A stretch of DNA of 40,803 nt from contig UQUJ01000021.1 of NCBI GenBank assembly GCA_900544195.1, positions 1 to 40,803 on the forward strand, given 5' to 3'. The DNA comes from an uncultured Alistipes sp. (GTDB taxonomy: Bacteria; Bacteroidota; Bacteroidia; Bacteroidales; UBA932). This document shows, piece by piece, positions 40,261 to 40,803 of this stretch. The notes beneath the pieces are model-generated. The model saw only the letters and a list, made by a program, of their open reading frames with translations. It was not told the origin of the DNA and ran no database searches. Both the position numbers and the translations under genes were made by a program. Every line of letters begins with the position of its first letter. Position 1 is the stretch's first letter.

Positions 40261-40410
40261 GTTGGTACCCCGGAAGGCCATCCCCTGTACCAAACGCCAG
40301 ATATAGCTTGGTTGGTACCCCGGAAGGCCATCCCCTGTACCAAACGCAGGATATAACTTGGTTGGTACACCAGAAGAGTGTTTCCTGTACCGATGGCGTG
40401 CCTTAATCCA
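40261..40410 (+). repeat. 50-bp tandem repeat (about three units, GTACC palindromes)
   Basis: Units begin at 40261, 40311 and 40361 (GTTGGTACCCCGG...). Units 1 and 2 differ at about 3-4 positions; unit 3 is diverged. In unit 1 GTACCAA (40287-40293) pairs with TTGGTAC (40312-40318) of the next unit, and GGTAC can also pair with GTACC inside a unit, giving alternative folds. A related half-unit precedes it (CTGTACCAAC near 40236). Confidence 0.75.
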
Positions 40411-40463
40411 TTCGCTACACAGAAAGGCCTTCCGCCGTACGTTTTTCTGTCCGTAATAACCAG

Positions 40464-40803
40464 TTGGTGCCCCGATCCTCCAGGTGTGCGAAACCATCCA
40501 CACCTAAAACCGCATCCTCCTGACAGCGATAGGGTTGCCCTTCCAGGTGCGGTCATATTCGCACACCTGCGAGACACCGGCCTTGTTGCAGAGCATTCTA
40601 TTGGTGCCCCGATCCTCCAGGTGTGCGAAACCGTCCACACCTAAAACCGCATCCTCCTGACAGCGACAGGGTTGCCCTTCCAGGTGCGGTCATATTCGCA
40701 CACCTGCGAGACACCGGCCTTGTTGCAGAGCATTCTATTGGTGCCCCGATCCTCCAGGTGTGCGAAACCGTCCACACCTAAAACCGCATCCTCCTGACAG
40801 CGA
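40464..40803 (+). repeat. 137-bp tandem repeat, 2.5 units, open at the window end
   Basis: TTGGTGCCCCGATCCTCCAG starts at 40464, 40601 and 40738, a period of exactly 137 bp. The units are almost identical. Each holds three small hairpins: AGGTGTG/CACACCT (40482-40488 with 40499-40505), CCTG/CAGG (first unit CCTG/TAGG at 40519-40522 and 40530-40533), and CAGGTG/CACCTG (40544-40549 with 40564-40569). Confidence 0.85.

Larger units (their letters stand above)
40151..40803. other. Noncoding terminal region of two tandem-repeat arrays
   Basis: After the protease gene there is no supported gene. 40261-40410 is a 50-bp tandem repeat, 40411-40463 a transition, and 40464-40803 a 137-bp tandem repeat that runs off the window. 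Open frames on both strands here are by-products of the repeats. Confidence 0.6.

Noticed and set aside
40261..40410. CRISPR array
   Set aside because: Units are tandem without unique spacers (about 41 nt alike, 9 nt variable), there are too few units, and no cas genes are near.
40206..40640. Minus-strand open frames with repeated WYRGWPSGVP-type segments
   Set aside because: They are translations of the tandem repeats, with no start signal, no known domain, and frame openness explained by the repeat composition.
40464..40803. Integron cassette array (attC sites)
   Set aside because: The unit has hairpins but no recognisable attC R and L boxes, no cassette gene between units, and no intI in the window.
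1..40803. tRNA or rRNA genes
   Set aside because: I looked for T-arm motifs and rRNA-like conserved blocks and saw none that form a complete cloverleaf or a known rRNA segment.

Overview
The window looks like Bacteroidota chromosome, most likely order Bacteroidales. Evidence: promoters of the Bacteroidota type (TTTG, 19-21 bp, TAnnTTTG), a GLPGLI-family protein next to a TonB-dependent receptor with a carboxypeptidase-like N-terminal domain, a BspA-type leucine-rich repeat protein, an ExbB/ExbD cluster with two ExbD copies, and a C10 (streptopain-like) protease gene. Most of the sequence is moderately GC-rich. The C10 gene and the toxin-antitoxin region are clearly richer in AT. I see no rRNA or tRNA gene.

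Layout. 1-437 holds a hairpin and a decayed repeat. 438-5595: a sigma-54 activator-type response regulator and a C-terminal processing protease, originally convergent and overlapping, now separated by a 2.4-kb low-GC segment flanked by 21-bp direct repeats and carrying a frameshifted C10 protease plus a lipoprotein. 4006-12654 (minus): a tight seven-gene run (asnS, udk, TonB-like protein, large membrane-anchored protein, AMP-forming ligase, dCMP-type deaminase, S41 protease) behind a good promoter. 12859-15175 (minus): ExbD, ExbD, small membrane protein, ExbB, ending in a strong terminator. 15304-17117 (minus): asparaginase and TatD. 17307-23848: dprA, queA, NUDIX, pyrE, SRPBCC-like, an rRNA m5C methyltransferase and a TPR protein, interrupted by a GC-rich structured spacer.

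24075-33000 is an accessory-rich stretch: BASS transporter, hipBA, a gene remnant, a stand-alone P-loop ATPase, an esterase, ogt, a HigBA-like pair whose toxin gene carries an amber codon and whose antitoxin has a SecB-like C-terminal domain, a quinone-reductase-like flavoprotein, and an orphan short RelB/DinJ antitoxin. 33023-40150 (plus) is an envelope-related cluster: GLPGLI protein, TonB-dependent receptor, LRR protein, ECF sigma factor, membrane protein resembling an anti-sigma factor, plug-only protein, aspartic protease. 40200-40803 is noncoding tandem repeats running off the window.

The most interesting material is between the genes. A family of giant fold-back elements (about 124-170 nt) shares one apex architecture (small hairpin with a GGU loop, AAGGA on its 5' side, TGACTGA on its 3' side) on unrelated arms. 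Two copies 6.6 kb apart are identical except for one A. A second structured family links 32774-32846 to the 137-bp tandem repeats at the window end, with base changes that keep pairing in two hairpins. Together with the 21-bp-flanked C10 cassette and the HigA-SecB-like fusion, these are the best candidates for something undescribed.
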